A stretch of 20,168 bases of DNA from Chara braunii (lineage: Eukaryota > Streptophyta > Charophyceae > Charales > Characeae): the NCBI GenBank assembly GCA_003427395.1, contig BFEA01001202.1:20948-41115 (forward strand), written 5' to 3'. The notes below the pieces were generated by a model that saw only the letters and a program-made list of their open reading frames with translations, was not told the origin of the DNA and did no database searches. How positions within the stretch are numbered: the stretch's first letter is position 1; every line of letters begins with the position of its first letter. This document shows positions 8,374 to 16,761 of the stretch, piece by piece. Both the position numbers and the translations under genes were made by a program.

Positions 8374-9816
8374 TTGAGGGAGGAACTCATTGAGCATACT
8401 GCCAAGGATCCGCCTGACCCTAGCAGTCAGCCTGATTTCCATGAATGTAAGGGTATACTTTTCGGACGGTACAGGAAACACGACCGACTGTGTGTACCCA
8501 ACCATGAGTCGATCCTCGCTCACTTCTTGGACTTGCCTCATCGTCGGAGTGGACACTTCAGTTTTGAAAAGACATACGGAAGTCTGTTACAAATATTTGT
8601 ATGGCCTGGAATGAAAGGAATGGCACGAAAGTTTGTGGCTGAGTGTGAAGTTTGTCAACGCATCAAACCATCTCGGCAGAAGCCCTACGGACTACTGCAT
8701 CCTCTTGCTATTCCTGATGACCCGCGTGAGTCTCTTTCCATCGACTTCACGGACATGGGAAAAAAGAGTAGAAATGGATATTCGCAAGTAATGGTTTCTG
8801 AATCTGATCCCATTACCACCTCACGCCCCAACTGACCTTGTGATCAAAGAATTTCACAAGAAATACATTCTGCAGTGTGGGCCCCTGAAAACTCTTGTGA
8901 GTGATTGGGACACTAGGTTCATAAGTGCAGAATGGAAGGACTTCACCTCCCAGGTCTATGACATGAAACTCAAGATGACATCTGGTCGACATCCTGAAGC
9001 CAATGGACTGGCCGAGGAGATCAACCAGACCGTGATCCAACTTCTTCGAGCCTTAATTGTGCCTGATCAGAACTCTTGGGATGAGGAATTGCTGATCGTG
9101 CAAGGGTTGTACAACAACTTCATCCACTCCTCCACCGGGATGACGCCTAACCGGCTACATCTTGGATGGAAAATCCGCAATCCTCTATCTTATTTGTTCC
9201 TTGAACAGCCACCTGGCCTAACACCTGGCCAGCCAGGCTACAACGCTAATTACGATTGTTTCCTCAAAGTTGTTGTCGCAACTATGGAGAAGCGACGCAG
9301 TGCCATGATTAAACATGCAAACATCCTGATCCTTTCACAGTGGGAAGCTATGTTTGGGTCAAGATGTCTGAGTTTTCTGAAGAAGAAGGCGTATCACGAA
9401 AGCTTCTTCCTCGGTACTACGGCCCCTGGAAGGCGCTGAACGGAGTAGGCAATGATTCCTTTGGTCCTTCCTACACGATCGATGTGCCTGCTCATCTGCG
9501 CACATATCCAGTCTTTCACTCATTGAAGTTGTTTCCGTATGAACCACCTGAAACTTTTCCTTATCGAGAATCAATGATTCCTCGCGCAATCAATGGCGTC
9601 CATGAGGTAGATAGAATTGTTGAGCATAGTGGAAAGGGGAGAAATAGACAGTACAAAGTGCATTTCCTTTACCACCCGTTGAATGATTTCTACTGGATTG
9701 CTAAGAAAGACTTGCTGCAAAGTGCTATGCGAGTCGTCAATGCATATGAACGATTGTTTAGCTCTGAACAGCAACCTAAATTCACTGCTACACTCACCCC
9801 TACGGAACACACCTGA
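8374..9816 (+). pseudogene. pol: Pol of element B, integrase and chromodomain-like tail, multiply broken
   Basis: Compared with element A this part has a 30-base in-frame deletion near 8411, a 23-base deletion near 8797 that removes the VDRFSK segment of the integrase core and shifts the frame, and a loss of about 10 bases near 9330 that shifts it again. Three open pieces result: 8374-8835 (zinc domain with HRRSGHF and CEVC, first catalytic D in SIDFTDM), 8840-9439 (second D in VSDWDTRF, E in GLAEEINQT) and 9340-9816 (GPY/F-type YYGPWKAL, then the chromodomain-like RNRQYKVHFLYHPLNDFYWI). All catalytic positions can still be found, but no single reading frame joins them. The stop at 9814-9816 is probably the natural pol end. 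Confidence 0.85.
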
Positions 9817-9895
9817 TCTCTCTTTGCCATCTACACTTACGATGCATTATGCAAGGGCTCTGATTGAGTTACTCGCTCGAAGGGACCTCGCTCTT

Positions 9896-9908
9896 GAGAG
9901 GGGGGTAG
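9896..9908 (+). other. Polypurine tract of element B
   Basis: GAGAGGGGGGTAG directly precedes the LTR2 start TGTAATGACC. It is embedded in a segment (GTTACTCGCTCGAAGGGACC) that is shared with element A upstream of its own tract. Confidence 0.75.
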
Positions 9909-10495
9909 TGTAATGACCTGTCAAAACACAGACTGAGAACACTGCTGATTTCTGAAGTTATGCCAATGGAATTGATGCCTTGCTGAGATTCCCGCATTCT
10001 GCTGTGTTTTCTAGGTCTGTATGTATGTGCGTGCTTGTAACCTGCATGCCTGTCTGAGTGCTTGTCGGTATGAGTGTGTGTGTGACCCGCAAGGGTACTT
10101 GCTTGTTTGGCAGGCCCGTAGGGCAGGTACTTACCTGTGGCCGTGGCATTGAGGGTTGCAGCAGGGAGAAACACTCAAGTAGCGGGGCCAGGGGCCCGCG
10201 GTGCTTAGAGCAGCGGAAAAACACTCAAGTAGCAGGTAGAACGGTACCACACCCAGTAGCGGTAGATGTGCCGGGTACTCGAGGCCGAGCAGAAAAAAGA
10301 CAAAGTTGGCATTTTTAGAGACCCAGTAGTGGAAGGCTAGGTCTAGGCCGGTACCTGTCCATCCAGCCTGAGTCTAGAGCCTGTACGGGCAATATCAGAG
10401 TCTGCAATGATGTTTCCCTCCGAAAGGGAGGAGGTACCGGTTGCTTGGGAGGGCGCGCGGCCTGGAAGTCACCGCCCAGGAGGCAAGCAGGCCGC

Positions 10496-10501
10496 TATAT
10501 C
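10496..10501 (+). promoter_or_regulatory. Probable TATA box of LTR2
   Basis: TATATCAAGAGGC lies 587 bases into LTR2, aligned with TATATC in LTR1. A very similar TATAAATCAAGAGGC occurs in the unrelated LTR at 15455, which supports a core promoter role. Confidence 0.5.
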
Positions 10502-11125
10502 AAGAGGCCGAGGCAAGAGCTCGACCTCATTCTTCAGTGTGCAAGTTTGGTGACATGCTGCTGGAGCGCTGGCTGGAGTGGCGCTGGGTACTACAGCACT
10601 GCTGGGAGGAAGAAGCCGGGAGCTTCCACCTTGGCTATGGTGGAGCTCTACCGGTAGGAGGAGGAGGGAGAAGGGGACCAAGGAGGAGAGTGGTGAGGTA
10701 CTTACCTGGCTATGGTAGACACCATCTTCATCACCTTGCTAGGCGCTGCATGAGGAAGGCCCCAGTGGGGGCAGTGCTGGAAACTTGGGACAGAGTCAGG
10801 CATGGCGGTTGAGTGGGCAGCGACATAGCTGCATGGTGTTGACCTTGAAGTGGGGCAGCGACATAGCTACTTTGGGTTGTCCTTTGGACAGGAGGCTGAA
10901 GCCTCAGTAGTCCGCCATAGTCTCCGCCTGTATGTAGAGGAAGAGGAAGGGTGACCATGGCTATGGTGGACCTCATATTGTGCCTGCAAAGACACTGATT
11001 CTGGTTCGGCCATTCAACATTATTATTGTTATTTCTTGTTTGAATAAGAGGGGAGGAGATAAGGAGGAGGAGATTGGGTGGCGAGGAAGAAGAGCTTTGT
11101 CATTGGTCTATGCTAGAGTACATCG

Positions 11126-11163
11126 TCTTCTTCTTCTTTCTTACTTCTTCTTCTTCTTCTTTC
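11126..11163 (+). repeat. CTT-rich tract in LTR2
   Basis: An interrupted run of CTT units near the LTR 3' end, corresponding to the perfect run at 6435-6464 in LTR1. Confidence 0.85.
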
Positions 11164-11261
11164 CCTCTCTCTCCTCTCAAGTTCATTCATTTCTCTTTGC
11201 AATTGAACGACATTGTACTTTCTGATGTTTTTATACTTCGAAATTGGTCAGGATCGTAACA

Positions 11262-12291
11262 CATGCAAGTATCATGCTACAGCCCCCGAGCTCGCACAAC
11301 TCTCGCACACTGGCTGGATTACCTGCCACAGTGTTCCGCAAGACATTGTGAGTGACAAAGACACTCACTTTATGTCAGCCTTTTGGACGTCCCTCATGGC
11401 AGAGTCCGGTTCGACTATGAAGCCGAGTTCCGCACGGCACCCGCAGGCGGATGGGTAGATGGAACGAGCGCATCAAACGCTCAAATGATGTTGCGTACAC
11501 TCATCTGTCCTGATCAGAAAGATTGGGTTGACCGGCTTCCCGACATCGAGTTCTCCTGTAACACTTCGGTGCACCCGGTGATCTGCATCACTCCATTCGA
11601 GTTGCATCATGGTGGAGAGAAAGCCCGAGTCTTTGCCGATCTTCTTCTACCACGGGCCGCCGACATCAACGTCCCTTGCTCTCCCGCTTCCATCCGGAAG
11701 TACCGAACTTGCTGATCAAAGCCCGTGCGAAAGGCTCAAATCCGCATGCAGCAGCAAGCTAACCGACGTCGACTGCCATGTCCTTTCCGCGAGGGAGACC
11801 TTGTTTGGGTCCTTGCTGAGGAATTCGCAGTGGAGCAAGACGTCTCGCGCAAACTCCTCCTGAAATGGTTTGGACCATGGAAGGTAATTTCTGCAGCAGG
11901 CGACGACCCTGCTAGCCCTTCCTTTGTGATTGCCACCCCCCCGCACCTCCGTGTGCACCCAGTTTTCCATGCGTCGAAGCTGGCCGTGTATATGCCACCT
12001 TCCGAGGATGAGTTTCCGGGTTGACGATCATAGGATCCACCCTCTATGGACGGACATCAGGACGTTGACCGTGTCATCACGCATCGCAAGTATGGCAACA
12101 AGCCAATGCAATACCAAGTCACATTCAAGCAATGTGCCCTGGATGGCACACGCTGGATCTCCCGCGCAGACTTACAGGCATCTGCACCACTCATCTTCTA
12201 CGACTACGAGAACCGGCGACTCGCCAAGGACAAAGTTCGTCCCACCCGACCCGTCCAGGTATCGGACAGACAACTTCGCCCTCGCAGGTAG
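11262..12291 (+). pseudogene. pol: Integrase and chromodomain of element C (broken)
   Basis: The integrase core is visible from ATAPELAQL, then a catalytic D in VPQDIVSDKDTHF, HPQADG and ERAHQT with the catalytic E. Breaks include TAG 11456-11458, a one-base loss around 11478-11484, TGA 11713-11715 with local frame disturbance, TGA 12022-12024 and TAG about four codons later. After the core come FELHHGGEKAR, a GPF module (KWFGPWKVISAAGDD), VHPVFHASKLAVY and a chromodomain-like segment (RKYGNKPMQYQVTFKQC, RWISRADL). The pol end is at 12289-12291. In its host this protein would join element cDNA to the chromosome. All sequence N-terminal to the core is cut off by LTR2. Confidence 0.8.
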
Positions 12292-12302
12292 CTCGGTCTT
12301 TT

Positions 12303-12313
12303 AAGGGGGGGAG
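12303..12313 (+). other. Polypurine tract of element C
   Basis: AAGGGGGGGAG lies 12 bases after the pol stop and directly before TGTGTTACATA, the presumed LTR start. Confidence 0.7.
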
Positions 12314-12852
12314 TGTGTTACATACTGCATGTCACACGGGTCCCTTTCGGACCCGACCACTAGGCCTAGGGGTACCACAGGCTTGGACAGGATAGTCCAG
12401 GCCGGCCCGGTCCAAAGGACGGACCTCTATGCGGAAGGCCGCCCGGTAGGCCCCGTCACACAGGCCCAAGCGGACACGGTCCAACAATATGACCGTTGGG
12501 CCGGAGGTGCCCTAGAGGCTGCCGCCCGCAAGGGCGATCTGAAACCGCAGATCAGCAACCGGATCTGACGGTTCAGACCACGGCACTGTTTTGAAGCAGT
12601 AAGGCCGAACAGGCCACTACGGTACTTAGTACCCAGCGGCAGTTGGTTCAGGGACCGGAGGAGTACGGCAGCAGTTACGAAATAGCGCTGCACTAATCTG
12701 GGATTAGCACAGCTCCGAGCACAGCAGCACTGATTAGCGCTGAGTGACGGTTGGAGGTGGGGGACGGACACTACCGGCTTACCTGCGTAGCGCCATAGCT
12801 CCAGGTTGGAGCCACGGGTCTTCGACAAGGCGCCAGCTTGCATCCGATAACA
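12314..12852 (+). repeat. Probable 3' LTR of element C
   Basis: The start is set by the polypurine tract, at TGTGTTACATA or two bases later at TGTTACATA. The proposed end is CCGATAACA at 12852, which gives TG...CA ends and the imperfect terminal inverted repeat TGTTA/TAACA. The interior is GC-rich with GGCC-rich short inverted repeats. No second copy is in the window, so the right end is a guess from the terminus pattern. Confidence 0.5.
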
Positions 12853-13840
12853 AAGGTAGTCTTTCTAGAGTTTTTATACTTACCAAGAACCTGTCCAATG
12901 CACAACTACACACACATGGCCAACAGAGTTAGCGCATGAACCCAGGCTCAATGCAAATCACAGAACAACAGACTCAGACTCAGAATTCTCAGAAAACAGA
13001 TCGAAAGGACAGCATTTTCTCAGAATTGCAGAAATCTCAGACACGATTTGTGTGGGTCATTGCATCCTAAATTTATGCAGAAGCTGCTGGGTTTGCAGGC
13101 ATGACACAGACTCCCAAATGTAGAGGTTTTGGGCTGCCTGTAGTGTAATGCAGTGAGCGTTGCTCTGGTAAGTCAGGTAGGTTAGGTGTGCTAGATGTAG
13201 TTTGGCAGCATCCAATAACCTGACAACTTCCCGCCTCGCCCCCCTCCCCACAGTCCCCCAGAGCCCGAACTTAGAGAGTCCAAGTGGCTTGGGAGAAAAT
13301 ACATAAGCAGCATATACTTTGGAAAGTACAATTCTTCCCTGTCAGAATCCATCACGCCCATCCAAGAATGCATCTGGACGGGCATGATTTGCAAGTGATT
13401 GTCGCAGGGAGGGATTCATTTTGCCCAGTAGAATCAAGCACAGGTCCGTCTGCACATAACTTGGCTGCTTATGACCTTCATCCAGAATGAAAGTCTTACA
13501 ACTTGCAGCTCTTGGACGGAGAAGTGATTTGCCTCGGTCTCCTAGCAGCGAGACTTCTCATCCGCAGATCCTCCTCTGTATGCACATAAGTTCTCTTTAA
13601 GTTCTAAGCGATTAGAATAGTGCTAAGTGCATGTCGTTTGTTGGATGGTATGGCAACATGCTGGTGGTTGCACAACACTGGTGTCCGTCCTGGCAGCAGT
13701 TTCTAGCTTCTCCTAGTCAAGCAAGGTCAACGCCCTTGATAAGTGAAGCTTCGTTTGATTTCCGAAAAGGAAAGAGTGAACTATTCAGCTGCAATGCACT
13801 GACTGATGTACTTTGTTGGAATGTGTTATCTTCTGATCAG
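12853..13840. other. Probable host intron sequence, no gene seen
   Basis: No recognisable coding domain on either strand; only short ORFs. It lies between the element C LTR and a dynein exon. I looked for the preceding dynein linker exon here and saw nothing convincing. The short CAGA/TCAG-rich stretch at 12960-13040 is low complexity. Confidence 0.5.
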
Positions 13841-14059
13841 GTTGAGAGGGTCAGCCTTACAGCCAGCAAGGAGTATGCTCTTGAAAAGGCTTTGGATAAG
13901 ATGGTTTCTGACTGGGACGGTATGGAGTTCAGAATAATATCATACAAGGAGACAGGAACCTACATCATTGGTGGCGTGGAGGAAATTCAAGGAATTCTGG
14001 ATGATCAGATCATAAAAGTACAATCCATGCGAGCATCCCCCTTTGTAAAGCCATTACAG
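13841..14059 (+). CDS. Internal exon of a dynein heavy chain (linker domain)
   Basis: 219 bases, 73 codons, phase 0 at both ends. The upstream edge is TTCTGATCAG and the downstream edge CAG|GTAGGA, both good splice sites. The translation contains TASKEYALEKALDKM, YKETGTYIIGGVEEIQ, LDDQIIKVQSM and SPFVKPLQ. This succession is characteristic of the linker (DHC_N2) segment N-terminal to the AAA ring of dynein heavy chains, where it drives the power stroke. The frame is also open upstream to 13631, but those 70 residues have no dynein character and probably are intron. No stop or frameshift is seen, so the gene may be functional. The most likely product is an axonemal dynein of the flagellum; I cannot assign the subtype from 73 residues. 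The neighbouring exons are not in view, implying introns of more than 0.8 kb. Confidence 0.85.
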
Positions 14060-14660
14060 GTAGGACTGTTCCTAGATATTCTGCCAGTGAACAAAGCTAA
14101 TTGGGTTAAGTGTTGAAGAACCAGAAGATGGTATCTCCTTCATGTTTCCATGCTGTACTGAAACAAGAGGCTTAGACAGAGAACTGTTCATGCATAAAAG
14201 TGCCAATCGCTCGGGGAGTCTGGGTATGTGGATACAGCATTTCAGTTATTAGTCACAAATAAAACCTTTTTAGCCTGGAAAAGTCACAACTGCTTGACAA
14301 ACACCACTGGGTGCATAAAGCGGGGTGGCAAGTAGACCTGTAAGGAGGAAGGGGGGGGCTGGGCAAATGAGGACGTGGCGTGTGGGGTAGGGGAACATCA
14401 CAAGCACACACACACACAAACAAAGACATGCCGGCAGAGAGTATAACACAAGGTCATCAAAGATGCACAAGAAGGCGGAAATCATGGGAGTAGGGAGAGA
14501 TGGTGAAGCAGTATGACAGGGTTGGATTTTTAAAGAGAGGGAACACAAGGACCTATTGACGGGTTTTGTAGTCCTAGCAAGTTTCTCATCCTCCCAAGAG
14601 GCATGCAGTGAAGACTATTCCCCCATTAAGGCTGCACTTCACGATGGACATACAACCAAT
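14060..14660 (+). other. Probable dynein intron, no gene seen
   Basis: It starts with the splice donor GTAGGA after the dynein exon. It contains a short CA-repeat (around 14405-14420) and no recognisable domain. A 92-codon minus-strand frame is low complexity (Leu/Cys/Pro-rich) and probably meaningless. Confidence 0.5.
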
Positions 14661-14920
14661 TGCAATCAGACTCGCTTTCATTCACACTTCACATGCATGC
14701 AAACAGGTAACGCAGCAAACTGGCGTCAAGCGCCCACTCAGAACTCAGAGATATAGTACCAAGAACGCAGCTCAGATACAAGTTCACTTCAAACGGCTAT
14801 GGCGGCACATTGCCCGTACAACTCTCTGTTCGTCACTTACTCAACACTGCTGTTCGCACACAGGATCACCCTGGATATCCCACACGCAACACCCTGTACA
14901 CTCGCACACACCCGCACATG
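14661..14920 (-). repeat. Truncated LTR copy in inverted orientation
   Basis: Its reverse complement matches the 3' part of the LTR ending at 15865. The LTR terminus TGCAATCAGACTCG (14661-14674) is the exact complement of 15852-15865, and 14863-14888 is a perfect 26-base complement of 15674-15699. Only the R/U5-like part is present; no TATA-bearing U3 is seen in this copy. Beyond 14661 the flank is not a primer-binding site. Confidence 0.75.
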
Positions 14921-14962
14921 AAACGGTATTCACCAGTTAGCAGTAGCTGCTGCAGATCCCAG

Positions 14963-15094
14963 GGTTCGATCCCTAGACCCCAACCTTACCTGTGTACAGT
15001 ACCTGTGTGGACCCGTAGAATTGAACCCGCGACCTGTGTATTTGTAATAGCTGATAGGTTGTCGTAGGGTCCATAGGTAGCAGGGGTTCGATCT
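14963..15094. other. Cluster of three tRNA B-box-like motifs
   Basis: GGTTCGATCC (14963-14972, plus), GGTTCAATTC (complement of 15018-15027) and GGTTCGATCT (15085-15094, plus) all resemble the internal B box of RNA polymerase III genes. No A box or cloverleaf was found around them. They could be decayed SINE fragments or part of the LTR. Confidence 0.25.
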
Positions 15095-15166
15095 GTAGAC
15101 CTGTCGGATAGGAGTCTTAGTCAGGTCTAGACATCGTAGCTGTAGTATTCTCGAAAGGTCAAGGTT

Positions 15167-15245
15167 GTAGCTGCTACAGTCCAGAAGAGTCAGAGTCGTA
15201 GCTGCTACAGTCCAGAAGAGTCAGAGTCGTAGCTGCTACAGTCAC
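15167..15245 (+). repeat. 31-bp tandem repeat with palindromic core in LTR U3
   Basis: The palindrome GTAGCTGCTAC occurs at 15167, 15198 and 15229, exactly 31 bases apart, with CAGTCCAGAAGAGTCAGAGTC between copies two and three. A degenerate copy lies near 15136. The position, 210-290 bases upstream of the TATA box, fits an enhancer-like array. Confidence 0.85.
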
Positions 15246-15297
15246 GAAAGGCCAAGTCTACGGCCTTCCGGAAGGTCCCAGTAGTGGCCTTTCGTGA
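15242..15297. repeat. Nested foldback in LTR U3
   Basis: Outer arms TCACGAAAGGCCA (15242-15254) and TGGCCTTTCGTGA (15285-15297) are perfect 13-base complements. The 30-base interior carries the 12-base palindrome CCTTCCGGAAGG (15264-15275). It could form a stem-loop or serve as a paired protein-binding site. Confidence 0.85.
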
Positions 15298-15454
15298 GTT
15301 GCCCACGTTTAAGCAGAGGCAAACAAGTGGGCAAGTGGTAGAAGTCTACCCTGCTGAGTCAACAGTCCCAGTCCCCAGTCAGTCCAGCAAGTACCGCACG
15401 GGACTGTGTGCACTTGGGGCAAGGGAAATGGGCCAGACCAACGACCTGCAGAAG

Positions 15455-15461
15455 TATAAAT
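15455..15461 (+). promoter_or_regulatory. TATA box of the right inverted LTR
   Basis: TATAAAT in GAAGTATAAATCAAGAGGCA, a near-consensus plant-type TATA box inside the LTR. Transcription would start about 30 bases downstream, near 15485-15490. Confidence 0.65.
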
Positions 15462-15866
15462 CAAGAGGCAGNGCCCAGCCATTCATTCATTCCTGCGTGA
15501 GCCATGCGGAAGCGCTGCCACAGCGACTTGTGCAAGGAGGTCTGCGGTGAGCCCAGAGGACGCAGTGGGCAAGAGAGGAGGAGTTAGCATAGCGATAGGG
15601 TAGAGGCAGCCATAGCTGCCATAGCTGTAGTCAGTGGGAAGTGTGTGTGTGTATGTGTGAGTATTCAGAGTGATGCGTGTGGGATATCCAGGGTGATCCA
15701 GTGTATGTGAACAGTGAGTTGTTGGGGCGCTGAGTCGCCATAGCTAGTTGGAAGTGAACTCTTATCCGGAAGCCATATCTATGAGTATTGTGTGGCGCAT
15801 GTCGCCAGTTTGCTGCGCTGCTGTTTACATGCATGAAAAGTGTGAATAAGACGAGTCTGATTGCAT

Positions 15867-15878
15867 TGGTATCGGAGC
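15867..15878 (+). other. Primer-binding site, initiator-Met tRNA type
   Basis: TGGTATCGGAGC follows the LTR end after one base. It differs at one base from TGGTATCAGAGC, the usual plant site complementary to the 3' end of initiator methionine tRNA. It fixes the orientation and right edge of the LTR. Confidence 0.75.
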
Positions 15879-16060
15879 TGGTACCCGCTATTCCATGCGC
15901 GCCGTCATATGCAGGACCTGATGCGCCATGGCCGAGGTGGCCGCCGAAGGCCGTAGTCCGCCATAGCGGACCGGAGGTTGGAGAAGCCGCCGCGCACCTG
16001 CAAGAAGACCACGACGAAGGAGAAGACCAAGAGAGAGAGAGAGAGGGAGAGAGGAAAGGT
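15879..16060 (+). mobile_element. Short leader/internal fragment after the primer-binding site
   Basis: GC-rich sequence starting GTGGTACCC-like after the binding site, with an ATG at 15928 whose frame soon stops (TAG about 11 codons on). It ends in a GA-rich run (16018-16058), beyond which base composition changes to AT-rich. No gag or pol is recognisable, so the element is truncated or was always non-coding. Confidence 0.4.
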
Positions 16061-16211
16061 TGAGCGATACAAGATTGGGTTACTACGTACAACGATGTTT
16101 TCGTTAAAAATGAAATGTTTTACGAAAAGTGAACATACGAAAATGAATCGGGGAATGGACAAAACAGACGTTAACGACATTCATTAGAGGGCCGGAGATG
16201 ATTTTTGATAT

Positions 16212-16397
16212 ATGAAAAATATAACAACGACCGACAAAGAATATTACTTTCATGCTGTTAACAAAGGAAAACTTCTTGTCGACAGTAATTACATGTCATT
16301 GAAGATCGCGAAAGAAAAATTGTCTTTGAAAGGTTTATGTTGGGCAAAAGGCGACTATCATATGCCTTGCAAAGAGGCCTCCGACGCTTACATCTGA
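16212..16397 (+). CDS. Hypothetical 61-residue protein
   Basis: ATG to TGA, 61 residues, Lys-rich (MKNITTTDKEYYFHAV at the start; LKIAKEKLSLKGLCWAKG in the middle). There is no signal peptide or membrane segment, and two cysteines lie near the C-terminus (LCWAKGDYHMPCKE). The codon content looks more protein-like than the flanks, but the ORF is short. I recognise no family. It could be an exon or ORF fragment; stop codons lie just upstream in the same frame. Confidence 0.25.
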   Translation: MKNITTTDKEYYFHAVNKGKLLVDSNYMSLKIAKEKLSLKGLCWAKGDYHMPCKEASDAYI

Positions 16398-16761
16398 TTC
16401 ACCAAGTTTGCCACTATAATTTCAAATTTTAAACAAGCTGAGTGCACAAGCAAAAAAAACCTTCGCAATGTCCCCAGACAGATAGCACCCCTGTTTGCTG
16501 TGAAAGATTCGAACCTTGTACGGTAACCGTGATGATCATACTTTCGACCTAGTTCACTTCCAAAACACTGATCAGCGACACATTTTGTCCATGACGTACA
16601 GGGTTCCCGTACATCTTCAAGCATCGTCACTTAAAAAACAACCACATAACAAAATTTAAAGCAACCCAGTTCATGGTATTTGGACTCGGTCTGATAGAAT
16701 TCATGTATTAAGTAAGTCAATAAACGATCTGCTTTGCAGTATTGTCATCATAAAAAGCTAA

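Larger units (their letters stand above)
6567..11261 (+). mobile_element. Ty3/gypsy retrotransposon B, 5'-truncated relative of element A
   Basis: The same family as A, recognisable base by base through pol and the LTR but clearly diverged. It has no gag, no protease DSG and no 5' LTR of its own. Its first bases correspond to the second protease motif and are joined to the truncated end of LTR1 at a shared TCG (6567-6569). It ends with a polypurine tract and LTR2, whose terminus TAACA at 11257-11261 abuts element C integrase sequence. Several deletions (1, 30, 23 and about 10 bases) and nonsense codons make it non-functional. Confidence 0.85.
9909..11261 (+). repeat. LTR2, complete 3' LTR of element B
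   Basis: It runs 1353 bases from TGTAATGACC to GGATCGTAACA and has TG...CA ends with the short terminal inverted repeat TGT/ACA. It aligns with LTR1 throughout. Differences include one rather than two 53-bp units and a second copy of AAACACTCAAGTAGC. The bases after 11261 belong to an unrelated element, so the right edge is well defined. The matching target-site duplicate would lie left of the window. Confidence 0.85.
11262..12852 (+). mobile_element. Ty3/gypsy chromovirus C, 3' remnant interrupted by the A/B cluster
   Basis: Integrase, chromodomain, polypurine tract and probable LTR of a second chromovirus family, clearly distinct from A and B in protein and LTR sequence. It begins in mid-integrase exactly where LTR2 ends, so the A/B block was most likely inserted into it; its 5' part would lie left of the window. 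Several frame breaks mark it as old. Confidence 0.75.
15043..15865 (+). repeat. LTR of an unrelated retrotransposon (copia-like or LARD/TRIM type)
   Basis: The right edge is TCTGATTGCA, followed one base later by a primer-binding site. It contains a TATA box (15455), 31-bp repeats and a foldback in the presumed U3. The left edge is uncertain; TGTAATAGCTGAT at 15043 is proposed because it starts with TG and resembles the complement of the right end. No protein-coding internal domain follows, so the superfamily is unknown. Confidence 0.65.

Noticed and set aside
13631-13840. Upstream extension of the dynein frame (70 residues)
   Set aside because: No dynein similarity and a good splice acceptor at 13839-13840 lies exactly where similarity starts.
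14270-14548. 92-codon minus-strand ORF
   Set aside because: Low-complexity Leu/Cys/Pro composition over a CA-repeat-containing intron segment; no domain.
14661-15865. DNA transposon with long terminal inverted repeats
   Set aside because: The outer right end is followed by an initiator-Met primer-binding site and the arm carries a TATA box, which fits LTRs in inverted orientation; no target-site duplicate was seen at the outer ends.
15788-16063. 91-codon plus-strand ORF spanning the LTR end and primer-binding site
   Set aside because: It runs through the LTR terminus and primer-binding site and ends in a GA-rich low-complexity run.
16490-16575. Possible minus-strand tRNA with a perfect B box (complement of GATTCGAACC at 16506-16515)
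   Set aside because: The T-stem is imperfect, no 7-bp acceptor stem closes the structure and no good A box is present.
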